From Achatina immaculata (lineage: Eukaryota; Mollusca; Gastropoda; Stylommatophora; Achatinidae): a stretch of DNA of 64,000 nt. Of this stretch, positions 12,501 through 27,500 are shown one piece after another. The notes under the pieces were generated by a model. It had not been told where the DNA came from. It made no database searches and saw nothing but the letters and a program-made list of their open reading frames with translations. The stretch spans positions 11,430,303 through 11,494,302 of the forward strand of contig CM019704.1 of NCBI GenBank assembly GCA_009760885.1. Direction: 5' to 3'. Every line of letters begins with the position of its first letter. The first letter of the stretch is position 1. Position numbers and translations under genes: made by a program.

Positions 12501-15500
12501 TCATAAACATAACCTGGGTATCTGCTTCAGACAATGGATGACCTGACATAATACAACATGAAAACACAAAGTACTTAGTGTCCCTGATTCTGGAGAATGC
12601 TAGTTCCTCATTTTTTGTATGGCAATTTTCTGCTGAAGCAGGTATTGATTCTTTCGTTATTTTCTATCTAGTCTATCTTTTCTGTCAGCCTTTATGACAG
12701 TTATCAAAAATACAATATGCATTTAGCCAATATCTTCTCTTCTTGTATCAGGTTCTCACTTGTCCAGTCCATCTTCCTTTGTTGGCTCTTGTAATTCTCT
12801 TATTTAATGTTGTCAACTGTTTGGGTTGCTATGCTTGAAATAAGTTGTTCTAATGATTTTGTGTAGACAGAGCAAAGGAACTTTATATAAGCTTGTTTTA
12901 TGATTTTCACCCTGACCTGGACAACTGATAGCTTTGATTAGTTTTATGTTAGTTTCTGTGACTGATAGTTCTCCACTCAAAGCTGGAGATGTAGTGAAAA
13001 GCTGCATACAGTAACATACTTAAAATGACACCATATACTTTATCCATAGATGTTGAAGACATAATTCTGACTACATACTCTAGTAAGTGATATCAGAGAG
13101 AACACTGTTTGATGTGGACATACTTACCCTGAAGGGAGCCTTGGGAATCATCACATCACCATAGGTGATGGTGACAGTGTGTTTGACGCTTCTTGTTGGT
13201 AGATAACGACAGCTGTAGGTACCATTACCTTTGTCTTGTACCTATAACAAGAATCAAACAACACCTGTGTCACCTGTAATAATACTCATCATCAGACCAG
13301 GACAGAAAATGGTGAACGTACTTGAGTAAGTTTTCTGATAATAAACATGAATTTAAAAAATGCTTCTGAATGTTACATATCACAGCAGTGACACATAACA
13401 ATGTACATAAAAATATACTGAGGTTAGCAATGTAAAACTGAATGGAGGATATAAGAGATAAATAAATGATGCCAGAATATTTTCTAAACCTGTTCCTGTT
13501 ACCTGAACCTCCACAGGCTTGTAGTCAACATCCATACAGCTGATATGTAAGGGAGCTTTCCCAGCAGCACGAGTGTCCACAGTAAACTCAGCGTACTTGT
13601 TGGGTACCACACCTGTCCTCTCAAGTCCTGGACCCTTAGCAGTCACCTGAAAGGTTGACAAGGGTAACAAATGTATCAGTCTTACTGCATAATACATCTT
13701 TATCTGCTGCTTCTTCATATGAAGTATTATAAGGCTGAACAGTTTGTTAGAATGAAGTCTTAGTTTAAGTGATAAGTCTACACACTTGTACAACCATAAA
13801 CTTTAATCACCATCTACAAGTCAAGACAAATATATTTCAGTAAAGGCAGCAGTTATTATTTAAAAAAACAGATTAAAATGTGAAATATAAAGACCACAAA
13901 GTGCTGAGAAAGTTAAGAGATAAGAGAAATGATGACTGTGTTAAAACTGGTTCTAGTAATGAAGCACATAGAGGTGTGTGGTAGAAGCCATAGGTAAGTG
14001 GTGAGAGCAAGCTGGTGCCATTTGGGGGATAACACCACGTTGTTTACCATATGGTAGAAGCAAGCTGGTGTCATCTGGGGCATAACACCACATTGTTTAC
14101 CATATGGTAGAAACAAGCTGGTGCCATCTGGGGCATAACACCACATTGTTTACCATATGGTAGAAACAAGCTGGTGCCATCTGGGGCACAACACCACATT
14201 GTTTACCATATGGTAGAAACAAGCTGGTGCCATCTGGGGCACAACACCACATTGTTTACCATATGGTAGAAGCAAGCTGGTGTCATCTGGGGCACAACAC
14301 CACATTGTTTACCATATGGTAGAAGCAAGCTGGTGTCATCTGGGGCACAACACCACGTTGTTTACCATATGGTAGAAGCAAGCTGGTGTCATCTGGGGCA
14401 TAACACCACATTGTTTACCATATGGTAGAAGCAAGCTGGTGTCATCTGGGGCATAACACCACATTGTTTACCATATGGTAGAAGCAAGCTGGTGTCATCT
14501 GGGGCATAACACCACATTGTTTACCATATGGTAGAAGCAAGCTGGTGTCATCTGGGGCATAACAACACGTTATCATATGGTAGAAGCAAGCTGGTGCCAT
14601 CTGGGACATAACACGTTGTTTACCATATGGCATCCTTTATCATCATTCCTTTACCTCATTTCTCAGCCAGTTGTCTTCTTTCACTTTGTGCTTTCATGTG
14701 TCCATCTGGGGGCATTTTGTGCTTTCATGTGTACATCTAGGGGCATTTTGTGCTTTCATGTGTCCATTTGGGGGCATTTTTTGCTTTCATGTGTCCATCT
14801 GGGGGCATTTTTTGCTTTCATGTGTCCATCTGGGGGCATTTTGTGCTTTCATGTGTCCATCTGGGGACATTTTGTGCTTTCAGGCGTCTATCTTGGGGCA
14901 TTTTGTGCTTTCATGTGTCTATCTGGGGGTATTTTGTGCTTTCATGTGTCTATCTTGGGGCATTTTGTGCTTTCATGCTTCTATCTGGGGGAATTTTGTG
15001 CTTTCATATGTCTATCTGGGGCATTTTGTGCCCATCTTTCTTACAGGATACCAAAAAAGCTAAGTGTTTAAATTTTCATGTTTTTATCTGTTGTGTTGTT
15101 TTTGTATGTGATTCTTGCAAAAGGTGCTTGCTGAGATATTGGATTGTTGTATGTTCTTCACTTATATGTGCTCATCTTACTTTCTGCTTTTCTTATTTCT
15201 GCCCACTTTCCTCACTCTTTCTATTTCTATTTTTTGTAAAACTGAACCGTACACCTCTATCTACTCCATTTACAGTAGAAAGTTAAAGCAGTTTACAAAA
15301 CCTGGACAAGCAAGGACACAAGTAAAAAAAAAAAAAAACAGAACAATAACACCTGATGACAAAAGGATATTTTAACAACATAAAGAAGACAGCAACCAAA
15401 TATGAGAAGATCTTAAAACAGTGAAATATAGTTTTACAGTTCTATATAGAGCTAAAATTGCTGTATGCTTGTGTGACACTTGGACATCTTAACAGTGAAA

Positions 15501-18500
15501 TATAGTGCCACAAAGAGCTAAAATTGTTGTATGTGTTTTTGGCATTTGGACAATGGATAAAGAAATGAGACAGAAATTATAAACAACAGATATGTAGTTT
15601 GTAGTTTGAAGAAAGATGCAACAAGAAATTTTCTGAGAAGTTTTTGAACACAACTCATTAAAACCATGGTAAAAATGTTCTAGACATGGCATGAGAACCT
15701 GATAGTCACAGGAAAACTCAAGGGTAAACACAGAGGTCAACAGAAAAAAAAAATGAATGAGCCAACAAAGTGGCACAGGAAAAGAAAGGTAACTCATCTG
15801 ACTAAAAATAAAGCACTCTCATGACAGTCTGAGGACCCCAGTTTATCATCCAGCCTCTTCAGACATGATTCATCTTTACAGCGGTATCTTAGCGAGTGTG
15901 ATATTTAGGCACATACACCTGCCATATGATAGCATGACTGGAGTCACCAGCCAAGTGTGCTGATAAAAAATGTTATGTAATATAAGCTAATCAGAAATGT
16001 ACTTTATAACAAATGTTGGAAGTGATGTCCTTGTGCATCTACTCAAGCTTGAACATTTATTTCCAAATGCTTTTCTTAGATCTGCTTGTGAAATGTTTCT
16101 TATGTATGCAGTTATTGCAGTTTTTAATACATTCTGCATGTGTAGGTGACTTCCATACACTTCAGACTTAGCTGCTCCCCACAAATAAAAGTCTGGTGGA
16201 TTTAGATCCAGTGAGCAAGGGGGTCATATGTTTTTAAGAGATGACACGATCTTCGAAAATCTCATTCAGAAGTTTCATGGAATTTTTAGCTGCGTGCATA
16301 GTAGCGCCATCTTGTTGAAACTATGAGTAGGCGATTTTGTCTTCCTCAAGCAGGCCGATGAAATCGTGGAGTACCGAACAATAATATTCACTGTTGACGG
16401 TCTCTTCAAAAAATATATAGCCAACATTATGCCATCTGGATGTCGTAATCCACACTCCAACTTTCTGGTCATGCAAGGGTGTTTCATGCATAGCACGAGA
16501 ATTCTCCGATGACCACAATCATGTATTTGTGTGCTAACATAATCCAAGAGGTGAAACCAGCCTCATCTGTTAAAAAAGTGACATCAAGAATATCAGGAGT
16601 TTTAGTTTAAATGAGATTTGTAAACCATTCACAGTAACGGGGTCATTGTTCATGATCTGCTGACAGCAAATGTTGGACCGCTGTTACTTTATGTGGGAAA
16701 GTTTCAGATTTTCTATGACTGCTTTATGTGCTGTTGCAAGCCTGATACTTTCCTGTTGAGCCAACTTTGCAAAGCCTGTAATAGACTCTGAAGCATTAGA
16801 GTCAGAAATGTCTGATAAATTCTCCTTGTTAAGTTTAGATGGTCTCCCACTACGGTCTAACACTGAGCCTGTTTCACGAAATTTCTCAATAAGTTTATAA
16901 ACTGTATTGCAATGAGGTACGGGTGTTCCTGTGAATTTTCAGCAAACTACTCCTGCACTAAATTGGTGTATGTACTGCCTTCTTGAAATACATTCCTCTA
17001 GTGAAAGAACTACAGTGAATAAACTGATTTAAACAATTTGCCCGTCATGCACTTCAAACGCCGCTTAACAAATGAATACACAAACACAGAAGACAGACTG
17101 AAAACAGTGAATGTTACACAACAGCAGACTTCAACACGTTAATGTATGGAGGTGGATGTGCCTAGATATCGCAGCTATCTAAGATATCATTACGATACCA
17201 GAATCGATAATGGGATATTGCACAGTGACTTTGTGAACTCCTTGTATAAATCAAGAAATGTATTTTTTGGAGTACCAGTGCACCAAGGACTGGACAGGGT
17301 AGAAAAATATGCTAGCTAATGCCTACCAGTAGGGCATCTCAGGAATGAACAAATAAAAGAAAATATCAGATATAACAGAAATGGCAAACCAAAGATTAAT
17401 TCTCTAATAAAATAAGTTACAGAACTGAATACCTGATATGCCTGTACGGTGGAACTGCTTTTATTATAGCTGCAAGAGGCACATCAGAGAGTATAGAGAG
17501 GTTGGTACACATGGTCATTAGTGCATTAAGGTTCTGATATTCATGTAAAAAATACTTCCACACATACACATGTGACAAAGCCTAAGTTTACAGTGGGTCA
17601 TATGAGAAAAAAATGATAATTATATGAGACAAAATAAGCAAACAAACAACAAAGAGAAAATGATAGCAGGAGCCACATGCAGGACAAACCTTGCCAGCAT
17701 TGAATGGCTGTGCTGGAATGATATGAGCCATATATGGAGATTTGGGTATGTCTTTGTCGTTACATAATATGTGGACAGCATATTCTCCAGCTTGAGTGGG
17801 CCAGTAGGTCACATCAGCAGAGCCATCTCCATTGTCCTTGCAGTCAATCTTTGCCTGAGATGGGCCCTCAATGGAGAAACCTAAAATGAGGAAAATACTG
17901 AACTAAACTTCATTAAGAAGCAATACAACTGCCTCATGCCAAGATACATAATGAACATTTATTTCTCCTTCCGTCAGATAGCCTCCAGTAAATCAGGATG
18001 AAAAATCTGATCTGACACTAGTAGCTGAGAAACAGACAGCAGGTCAAATGATGAAAACAATATGTGTAAAAGTACCGGCCAGAGATGTAGACTCGAGTCA
18101 AATGACTCACACCCAAGTGCAATCTGAACTGCTTTAAAGTGTCAAGCTGAAGATGTAGAACTCAGACTCAGATTGCCACTTGACCTTTTTCATTCAAATG
18201 ACTCAATGACTTTAATATAGCTCTTGAAATAATAAGACAATGCATGTTTCAATAACATCATTCCCCTGTATGTTGTCAGATACATCTAACTTGAATCTAC
18301 GGTCTGTTTAATTTTACCTGGTGCATGACCAGACATCATGTAATAATTCAGCTTCTCTAGACAGAGTAATGATGCCCAGGAACATCTCTAACATATGTAC
18401 AGCAGGTAATGGAAGCAGATGAATAATATAAAAGTAATGGATTTATATCACTAGCCCCAACACATCACAGACATGCCTATATTATCATGTGTCTTGCCAA

Positions 18501-21500
18501 GAAAGCTGTCAGGTTTAAGGGAGATAATTCATGTTTTGGTCTGTGAAAAAACTTTCAAAATAAAAGATGTATCCACATGCTTCTGTCTGACATTACTTTA
18601 CTCAGCAACTGACTTTAGTGTGAGGTTCACTGTCAGCAACAGGATCTTTGTTTTTCTCTTCCATACTGGAATTAGCTATATGTAGGTGACTTGTGAATCC
18701 TTCAGATCTCTCTAAGGGTCATGACTCCCAGGGGTCTTGTGAGTTGTTTTTTTTTTGCCTTGTCCCAGAATTGAAGCCATGATTTTCTAGTTGTCTGCCT
18801 TTTGGCTATGATCAATTTTAATCCAAAAACCCACACCACTCTGAGCTGGTGCATTTATCTAGCAGGCAACCTTGGATAGTATTAGAAGAGAAAACTAAAT
18901 AAGTTCTCAATGCTTCTTTCATGTGCTTCATAGCCAGCATGAAGCCTTTTCTGCTGTTTCTGAAAGGCCTTTCAATGCCATTGCTTTTGCTTGTCCCTTT
19001 ATGCCCAGATGATTACATAGGTTGTATTATCTGCAATTGGCAGTGTAAGGTTTGGTTATTATCAGTATTTGTGCATGTAATCAAACTCAATGAAAGAAAC
19101 AGACACCAGATATCATCCATCTGTGAAATACAGAAAAGAAAAGCAGTTTTATGGATGTGTATGTGAGTCTTACACACAGTCTTCTCTTTCCTCAAACTAG
19201 CAGAAAGTTTGTTCTCAGTTTTATCTATTTCACTGATGTCTATGCCATCTTCACCATGATGCGGGAAAATGAAGAGTGAGAATGCAAGTGTGAAGAGACT
19301 GCTGTAGCTAGGATAAATTAAGAGTGCTGGCAGGAAATCTGAACTGTGTGGCAGAAAACGCATCGTAAACAACTGGCATTTGATGGGAACTATTAGCAAG
19401 CACACTCTTGGATGGATGCTGCGGCATGGCGGAGAATATACGGGGCTGTCCTGAATGCAATGATGCCTGAGCCTCAGTTTGAATCTTTTAACCAATGATG
19501 TTACTGTAAGCTATCACATATTTATTTCACCTGAATGTTATTCATGTGTTAATTTTTGTCTCCTTACTCATGTCTGCCAACCTGATGTGAAAGAGAAGGG
19601 CTGGTCTGAATCCTGAAAGTGCCTCTGTCTATGGACACAACAAACCCTACAAGCAAAAGAAACCATCAAACATTATTAACAAAAGCAGACGAACTTACCA
19701 AGAGCACCAACTTCTCCATTGGTCTCAACAGTAAAGACAGCAGGCTGGTTGACCACACCTCCTTCCAGACCTGGACCATATGCTCTGATCTTAGTGTTCC
19801 AGACTGGACCAACTTCAACCTATCAATTATGTTCATCAATTTATTTCCACAAAGCAACCTATATTCTGATCTAGAACTACATGGTCAATAAGTAAGGGAG
19901 GGTTTTTATATGGAGCTATTCACTGAGTGTAGGAGATGCGTTATACATGTCTGGATGAATGTCAACCAATAAGGAATCTAAATATCTTAGCAACCAATAA
20001 TGATAAAATTGTCCAGTTTCGTTTCTCTGAAGTAGAAACTCATCAAGTTTTATACATCTTACATCCTTCCCATGCCGTTAAACATCACATAGGGCTCGCA
20101 TAGTTGTTTGCCAAGTTTTTCTGTTTTCAGCGAGTTTTTCAACTTCATCAAGGGATGTTATGCCCACTATACTGGCTTCTCTTAACGATGTCCTCTTTAG
20201 AGTTTCATGTGTTTGACCTCTTTTTCCTCAGCCTGTTGTGCTCCACTTGATAGCTTGATCACCCATGAGACTGGGTTGTTGTTCAGTCATCTATCTTATC
20301 TCTGTGTTGTTCTTAAATTCATTCCACTTTATACCAAGTATTTTCCTGAGGCATTTGTTTTCAAAAGCACAATAATTGGTGTATAAGTATACAACTATAC
20401 ACTAAGCACTGCAGTAAAGCTGTGATACCAGAATGTATAAAATCGGAAAAAAGTAGGAGCAGCTTTATTACTTAACGATTACAAAGTTGTGACGTTTCGG
20501 CATGAGCCTTAATCATACAAAAACATACAGGATGAAGGAATAGAGAGAGGAGATAAAGTATAAGATCAGTCCAACAAGTTATTAGAATTTTTCCGTCATC
20601 GCCACTACCCAGAAAGGGTCCTCCGTAAAGCCTTCAACTGTATCCAACTAGTGAGCCGCAAAGAAGTATTCAGGAAAAAGCCTGTTACTCCATCTGACAG
20701 AGTTAAGTTAGTACTGCCCTTCCATCTGCATGGTCAGATGGTTAAGAAAATTCTTTATCGTCATCTGCCGATAATCCAACTCAACTCTGACACTCATGAC
20801 ATTTTCTCTGATCCACCCCTATTGGCATACAAACGTGAGCCAAACCTTAAGGACATCCTCGTCCACAGCCACTTGAAGCAGAGCCTTACATATGTTGGCA
20901 CCAGAAAATGTAACTGCCCCCGCTGCGTTACCTGCCCTGTAGTTTGGGAAACGAAAACAATCACCTTTCCCAAAACTATCCTCACTCTTCATGAGGGATT
21001 CACATGCGAGTCCCGAAATGTGATATATTGTCATTGTTTGCAAAAGATGCAGCATAATTGGTGAGACTGGCCTCAGATTAGGGGACCGCATGCAAAAACA
21101 TCTGTATGACATCGCCCAGCATGCTTCGAAACCAGTCCCAAATCATTTCAATGGCCCCAACCACAGAGGCAAATCTGATTTTCTGGTAACAGCCATTAAA
21201 CAATGTCACGCAGGTGACACAAGCCGCCTGGCACTTGTGAACCGCTGCATTCAAAATTATGGGACGCTGGAACCACATGGGTTAAACTCGCTGTTTAGTT
21301 ACACGTACCATCATCTTCTTCAATCATTATAGTACCTCTCCACTAAATCCACCCCTTCTTACTTTTCAAACTGCCTCACAGCATCACTCTGCAACCCCGC
21401 TATTTTCTCTGCAACCCCTCTTCCCCAATCACCTGTTTCAATTTCTCCTAGCTAGGCCAGTAGTGCGTCACTCTCTCTCCCCTCCCCGGTTCCCCATCCA

Positions 21501-24500
21501 CCACCCCCAGTTACAACCCACCGACCACTTGTCACAGGTCTCTATTTAATTTAAACAATTTCCATGTCCTACCAGATCCATTCCTGACACACACCGCCGG
21601 ACAAGCCACACCTTGCATTTTACAGCTAAGTACTCTTTTAAAAAAAAAAATTTTTTTTTTTTAACAGTATTCATGTGAATCTATACTTTATCTCCTCTCT
21701 ATTCCTTCGTCCTGTATGTTTTTGTATGATTAAGGCTCACACCGAAACGTCACAACTTTGTAATCGTTAAGTAATAAAGCTGCTCCTACTTTTTTCCGAT
21801 TTTATACATGTGTTTTCAAAAGAGTCTTATTTCTTGTCGTTTCTTTAGTTAATTTCCAGCTTTTGTATGCATAAATGAGGGTGGATATCACGTTTGAAAT
21901 GAATAATCTTAACTTGGTTTTTGTGCTTATAACTTTTGAATTCCATATGTTCTCAAGATTTCTGAAGGACAATGCTGTTTTTGCAATTCTAATTCTAACT
22001 TCCTTACTGGTGTCACCATTCTGGTCTATGTAGCTGTCAAGGTATGCAAATTGGTCTAATTGAGTATAGGAGATGTGTTATATACAGTATGTAGCTATAA
22101 CGTCACTGAGTATGGGGGATGTTTTATATGTAGCTATAAGGTCACTGAGTATAGGAGATGTGTTATATGCAGTATGTAGCTTTACTGGATGCATCAACAG
22201 CAGGTCATCTTGCTCATAACCGAGAGGGATACAGGAGTGCTGTTAGGGAGGCAAAGTTCCACAAAGGATTCGCAAATGAATGAATGAATGAATGATGAGC
22301 TATAAGGTCACTGAGTTTAGGAGATGTGTTACATACAGCATGTTGATATAAGGTCATTGAGTAAGGGGGATGTTTTATATGTAGCCATAAGGTATTGAAG
22401 AGATTTTATATGCCATAAGGTATGGGGGAGGTTTTATGAGTATATGGACTATAAGGCCACTAAGCACAGAAGGTCATTTGGATAAGACACAGATGGTAAA
22501 ATTCTGGTTTCTTCATGTAATGAAATGGTTCTACTTTGACTCCTGGTGCTTTCCACTCAAACCAACAGGAGACAGGTGCCTGACTCTTGTGGTACAAAAA
22601 CAGTGAACACCTGGAGTGAGAAGCCCCTAACTATAGCTATCAACATTTAACATTTATCTATGCTAAAGATCAACACATGAGAACAAAGTGTGATCATTGT
22701 TTACTCCCAACATGTAATCTTTAACCACACCACAGCATTTCCACTGCTGGCTTTCATTTAATGAAACAAGTTCTGTAATGGTTATCTTCTGTAATCTGTT
22801 CAATTCGTTGGCCATACATTAAATGGCTCCTTCACTGCTTTTCACTCTTAATATTTCTGTTGTTTTTTTCTGTCACATTTCACAATACCCTTATTCATGT
22901 TTCCCTCTGAAATTTATTTATGTCATTTATTTTTTCATCACATTTATCAAAGCACTATTCATTTTCCCTACTATTTTTCTCAATACTTTTATTGGTCATT
23001 TTCCTATTACAATTCTCCATGCCTTTATTCATTTTTCTCTGTTTCATTTCTTTTTGTCTTTTCCATATTATATTAAGCCCTTGTTCATTTTTCCCTATTA
23101 CATTTCTCCATGATTTTACATTGCTGTATCCAGCTCAAACAAACAGATGATAGACTTCATCTTAAGGACACAAATCCTCATGAACACATATTTGTTTCTA
23201 CATTTAACACAAATACAAATGCTCACTTTAAATGGTGACTTATTGATGTGTTGGTCAGCAAAAGTGACATTGATGATGTAGCTACCAGGTTTTGAAGGAA
23301 CATAAAGACATTCATATACCCCTGGCTCTCCCTGAAGTGGCTTCACTTGGCATTTCTCCTGAACACCACCTGTGGATATGATCAGAAAACAGAGTATGAA
23401 CACCACCTGTGGATATGATCAGAGAACAGGGTATGAACACCACCTGTGGATATGATCAGAGAACAGAGTATGAACACCACCTGTGGATATGATCAGAAAA
23501 CAGAGTATGAACACCACCTGTGGATATGATCAGAAAACAGAGTATGAACACCAACTGTGGATATGATCAGAAAACAGGGTATGAACACCACCTGTGGATA
23601 TGATCAGAGAAAAGAGTATGAACACCACCTGTGGATATGATCAGAAAACAGAGTATGAACACCACCTGTGGATATGATCAGAAAACAGGGTATGAACACC
23701 AACTGTGGATATGATCAGAAAACAGGGTATGAACACCACCTGTGGATATGATCAGAAAACAGGGTATGAACACCACCTGTGGATATGATCAGAGAACAGT
23801 GTATGAACACCAACTGTGGATATGATCAGAAAACAGGGTATGAACACCACTGTGGATATGATCAGAGAAAAGAGTATGAACACCACCTGTGGATATGATC
23901 AGAGAACAGAGTATGAACACCACCTGTGGATATGATCAGAGAACAGAGTATGAACACCACCTGTGGATATGATCAGAAAACAGGGTATGAACACCAACTG
24001 TGGATATGATCAGAAAACAGGGTATGAACACCACCTGTGGATATGATCAGAGAAAAGAGTATGAACACCACCTGTGGATATGATCAGAGAACAGAGTATG
24101 AACACCAACTGTGGATATGATCAGAAAACAGGGTATGAACACCACCTGTGGATATGATCAGAAAACAGGGTATGAACACCACCTGTGGATATGATCAGAG
24201 AAAAGAGTATGAACACCACCTGTGGATATGATCAGAGAACAGAGTATGAACACCACCTGTGGATATGATCAGAGAACAGAGTATGAACACCACCTGTGGA
24301 TATGATCAGAGAACAGAGTATGAACACCACCTGTAGATATGATCAGAAAACAGAGTATGAACACCACCTGTGGATATGATCAGAGAACAAGGTATGAAAT
24401 ACTGAAGCAGCCAGATGTTAGATATTTTATTTTGCTAAGCAGGTTTTCTCAGTGTTTGACTGGCATTAACTGTATGTGAAAATAACAAATAATGTTTGTT

Positions 24501-27500
24501 TTGGATGATCCTAGTTTCCTTCAGCTGCCAACTTCTATATTCAAGTTAGCACTGATCCCCCACCCCCCACCCCCCAATGATGCTGTACTCTTCGCGGGGC
24601 ATGGTTTGTTGCCACTTCTTCCCAGTCCTTGTGGCCTGTGTATAAATCTAGCACTGATGAATAAACTGCTCTGAAAAAAAAGCAACAACAAAATCATGTT
24701 CCTATCTATCTTAAACCAGAATGTTGACAAAAGTTACTGACCCTAGTCTGCAGGGGTTACATAATAAACATGTCGAAGAGACCTACACTCCAGCCTGGAC
24801 TGCTGTTGGAAGGAGAAACACACCTGGTACTTCCAGAACATTTCAACTTTTTATTTGCCACACACTCTTCTATACTTTTGCTTCCTATATTCTTGCTGTC
24901 TGTAGCTATGTGCCACACACACTTGGTCTATACTTTTGCTTCCTATATTCTTGCTGTCTGTAGCTATGTGCCACACACACTTGGTCTATACTTTTGCTTC
25001 CTATATTCTTGCTGTCTGTAGCTATGTGCCACACACACTTGGTCTATACTTTTGCTTCCTATATTCTTGCTGTCTGTAGCTATGTGCCACACACACTTGG
25101 TCTATACTTTTGCTTCCTATATTCTTGCTGTCTGTAGCTATGTGCCACACCTACAGGTTATTGAAATCTATAAATGTCATAAACACAATGATCAAGTAGA
25201 GAACTTACAGTTTACTGAAATCTGTAAATGTCAAGAATATGTGATCAGTCGGTTATTTGCATATCCCTTGTGAAACTTTGCCTTCCTAACAGCTCTCCTG
25301 TAGGCCTCTCACTTGTATGCAAGATACCCTGCTGCTGATGCATCCATTTGCAGATCACCAACAATGTCTTGCAGCCATCTTTGCCTTGGTCTTCTTCTCT
25401 TTCTTTTCCTATTATGTACCCTTCCAAGATGGTCCTCTCTAGATTATCATAACATTTAATGTGTTCAAAATATTTAAGTTTTCTGTTTAATCCTCTTTAC
25501 TAGCCAGTCTTTTTCAATATTAAGTTCTTGTAGTACTGATATATTTGTTCTTTTTTTGTGTCCATGATATCTGAAGAATTCTGTAACATTTACATTCAAA
25601 GGCATTTATGAATTTCTCAGCTGTTTTGTTAAGTGTCCAGGTCTCACAGGCATATGTTGCCATGGGAAAGATGCATGCCCTTAAAAATCTTATTTTTGTA
25701 TTTTTCTCTGTTCCTCTCCACAGATTCTTTAGTTGTTTTATTTTTCTGAAGAGTGATAGATGTCCTCCTTTTAATTTCTTTCATTGTATCTCCATTATTA
25801 GTTAGTAGTGATCCAAGATATTCAGAACTCTACTTCTTCCAACTTTTTCTCACTGATAAATATTTCAGCTGCTTTGTTTGTTTTGTCAGTTGTCATCAAT
25901 TTAGTTTTTTTTGCAATAAGATAGATGTTTTGCTCTTCACTATTCTTACGGACTGACATAACTAGTTTTTCCATTCCTTTTTGTGTTGTGGACAGTAATA
26001 CTGTGTCATTAGCATATCTAATCTCTGGTATTTCATAACCTCCAATTGTTATGGCATCATAATATTCTTTGTCTACATCTTCTCTAACATTCCTCATTAT
26101 ATTTTCAGTATACAAGTTAAATAAGTAAGGCGACAATATGCACCTCTGACGGACCTCTTGTTTTATGTCATACCAAGTTGCTGTTTCACAATTTATTCTC
26201 ACTGCTGCCTGTTGGTCTAGATACAGCAGCGTATGTGATAACTTGAAGAAAGAAATGTTTAGATTTGTAACATTTAATGGTTTCCACTAGCTTTCCAAGC
26301 TAAGGAAACTCACCTGGTCCAAAGATCTGAACTCCAACATTTCCATCACCAGCACCTTTTGTATGTACATAAAACACAGCATTGTCTTTGACTCTTATAC
26401 CATGAGGCTGAATGCCACGGCCAGTTGCATACACTGCTTTGGCATTGGCGACTGTAGATAAACAGAAGTATTATCAGTTATTTTATACCAAGAACTCATC
26501 TGAGTGGAGAACAGTAAATGAGTTATATAAGCATATATCTGATATTCTACATTTGTGTGGTACATATCATTAGAAGACATAAGATAAAGGAGATTATGAT
26601 CACTGAGAAACAGTGGAGACAGAGGTATCTGAGTAGGTTTACCAAGTGTTATAAGCAAAGAAAAGTAACTAGTCTGATATGAAATACATCTGCTTCCCAA
26701 AACAGAGAAGTACCATGACTCAGTATGTGATCAGTATGGATTTAACAGTGATGATATCTGATAATGTGATCAGTATGAACACCACCTGACATTCTGATAT
26801 ATCTGCAGGTCAGAAGCAAATATCTCATACAGAGATATACAGTATATCAGAAGCGGATATCTGATAATGGTGATATATGATATACAGACATTACATCAGA
26901 AGCAGATATCTGATTATGGTGATACATGATATACAAACATTACATCAGAAGCAGATATCTGATAATGGTGATATATGATATACAGACATTACATCAGAAG
27001 TAGATATCTGATAATGGTGATATATGATATACAGACATTACATCAGAAGCAGATATCTGACAATGGTGATATCTGATATACATAAGCCTTCTTCTTTTTC
27101 TAATTAACTTTATAGAACTGTATTATTCTTTTTCTAATTATCTTTCTGGAACTGTAAGCATAGTGTTCTTTGCTGTTGATGTGGTGAAGGTGTCAGATTT
27201 GGAGTAGGTTACAACTGGTATTTTCCAAGTCCCTTTCTTAAAAGGAAAGGACTGTGCAAGACTTCTTTAGAAGTTCCTGCCCATCAGCCAGGCTAGGACT
27301 GTGCAAGACTTCTTTAGAAGTTCCTGCCCATCAGCCAGGCTAGGACTGTGCAAGACTTCTTTAGAAGTTCCTGCCCATCAGCCAGGCTAGACCTGTCATT
27401 AGTGCTACCAATGGACAGGTGGAACAGGTCTTGGTCAGCTATAGTTCACAAAACCCTAATGCTAGGATGCCAGCTACTGATAACTAACTGTCAAACTAGA

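Noticed and set aside
14577..15286. Three overlapping 130-178 codon Cys/Phe-rich open frames
   Set aside because: They are translations of the 31-bp minisatellite in its three frames; no start context, introns or family support.
22823..23150. Hydrophobic frames resembling multi-pass membrane protein
   Set aside because: T/C-rich low-complexity intron sequence gives Phe/Leu/Ile strings; no conserved motif.
23361..24400. CRISPR array
   Set aside because: Head-to-tail repeats have no unique spacers, the context is a eukaryotic intron, and the unit derives from an exon edge.
24586..24674. Possible small gene around a C-rich stretch (ccccccac)
   Set aside because: Short open frames on both strands without conserved content.
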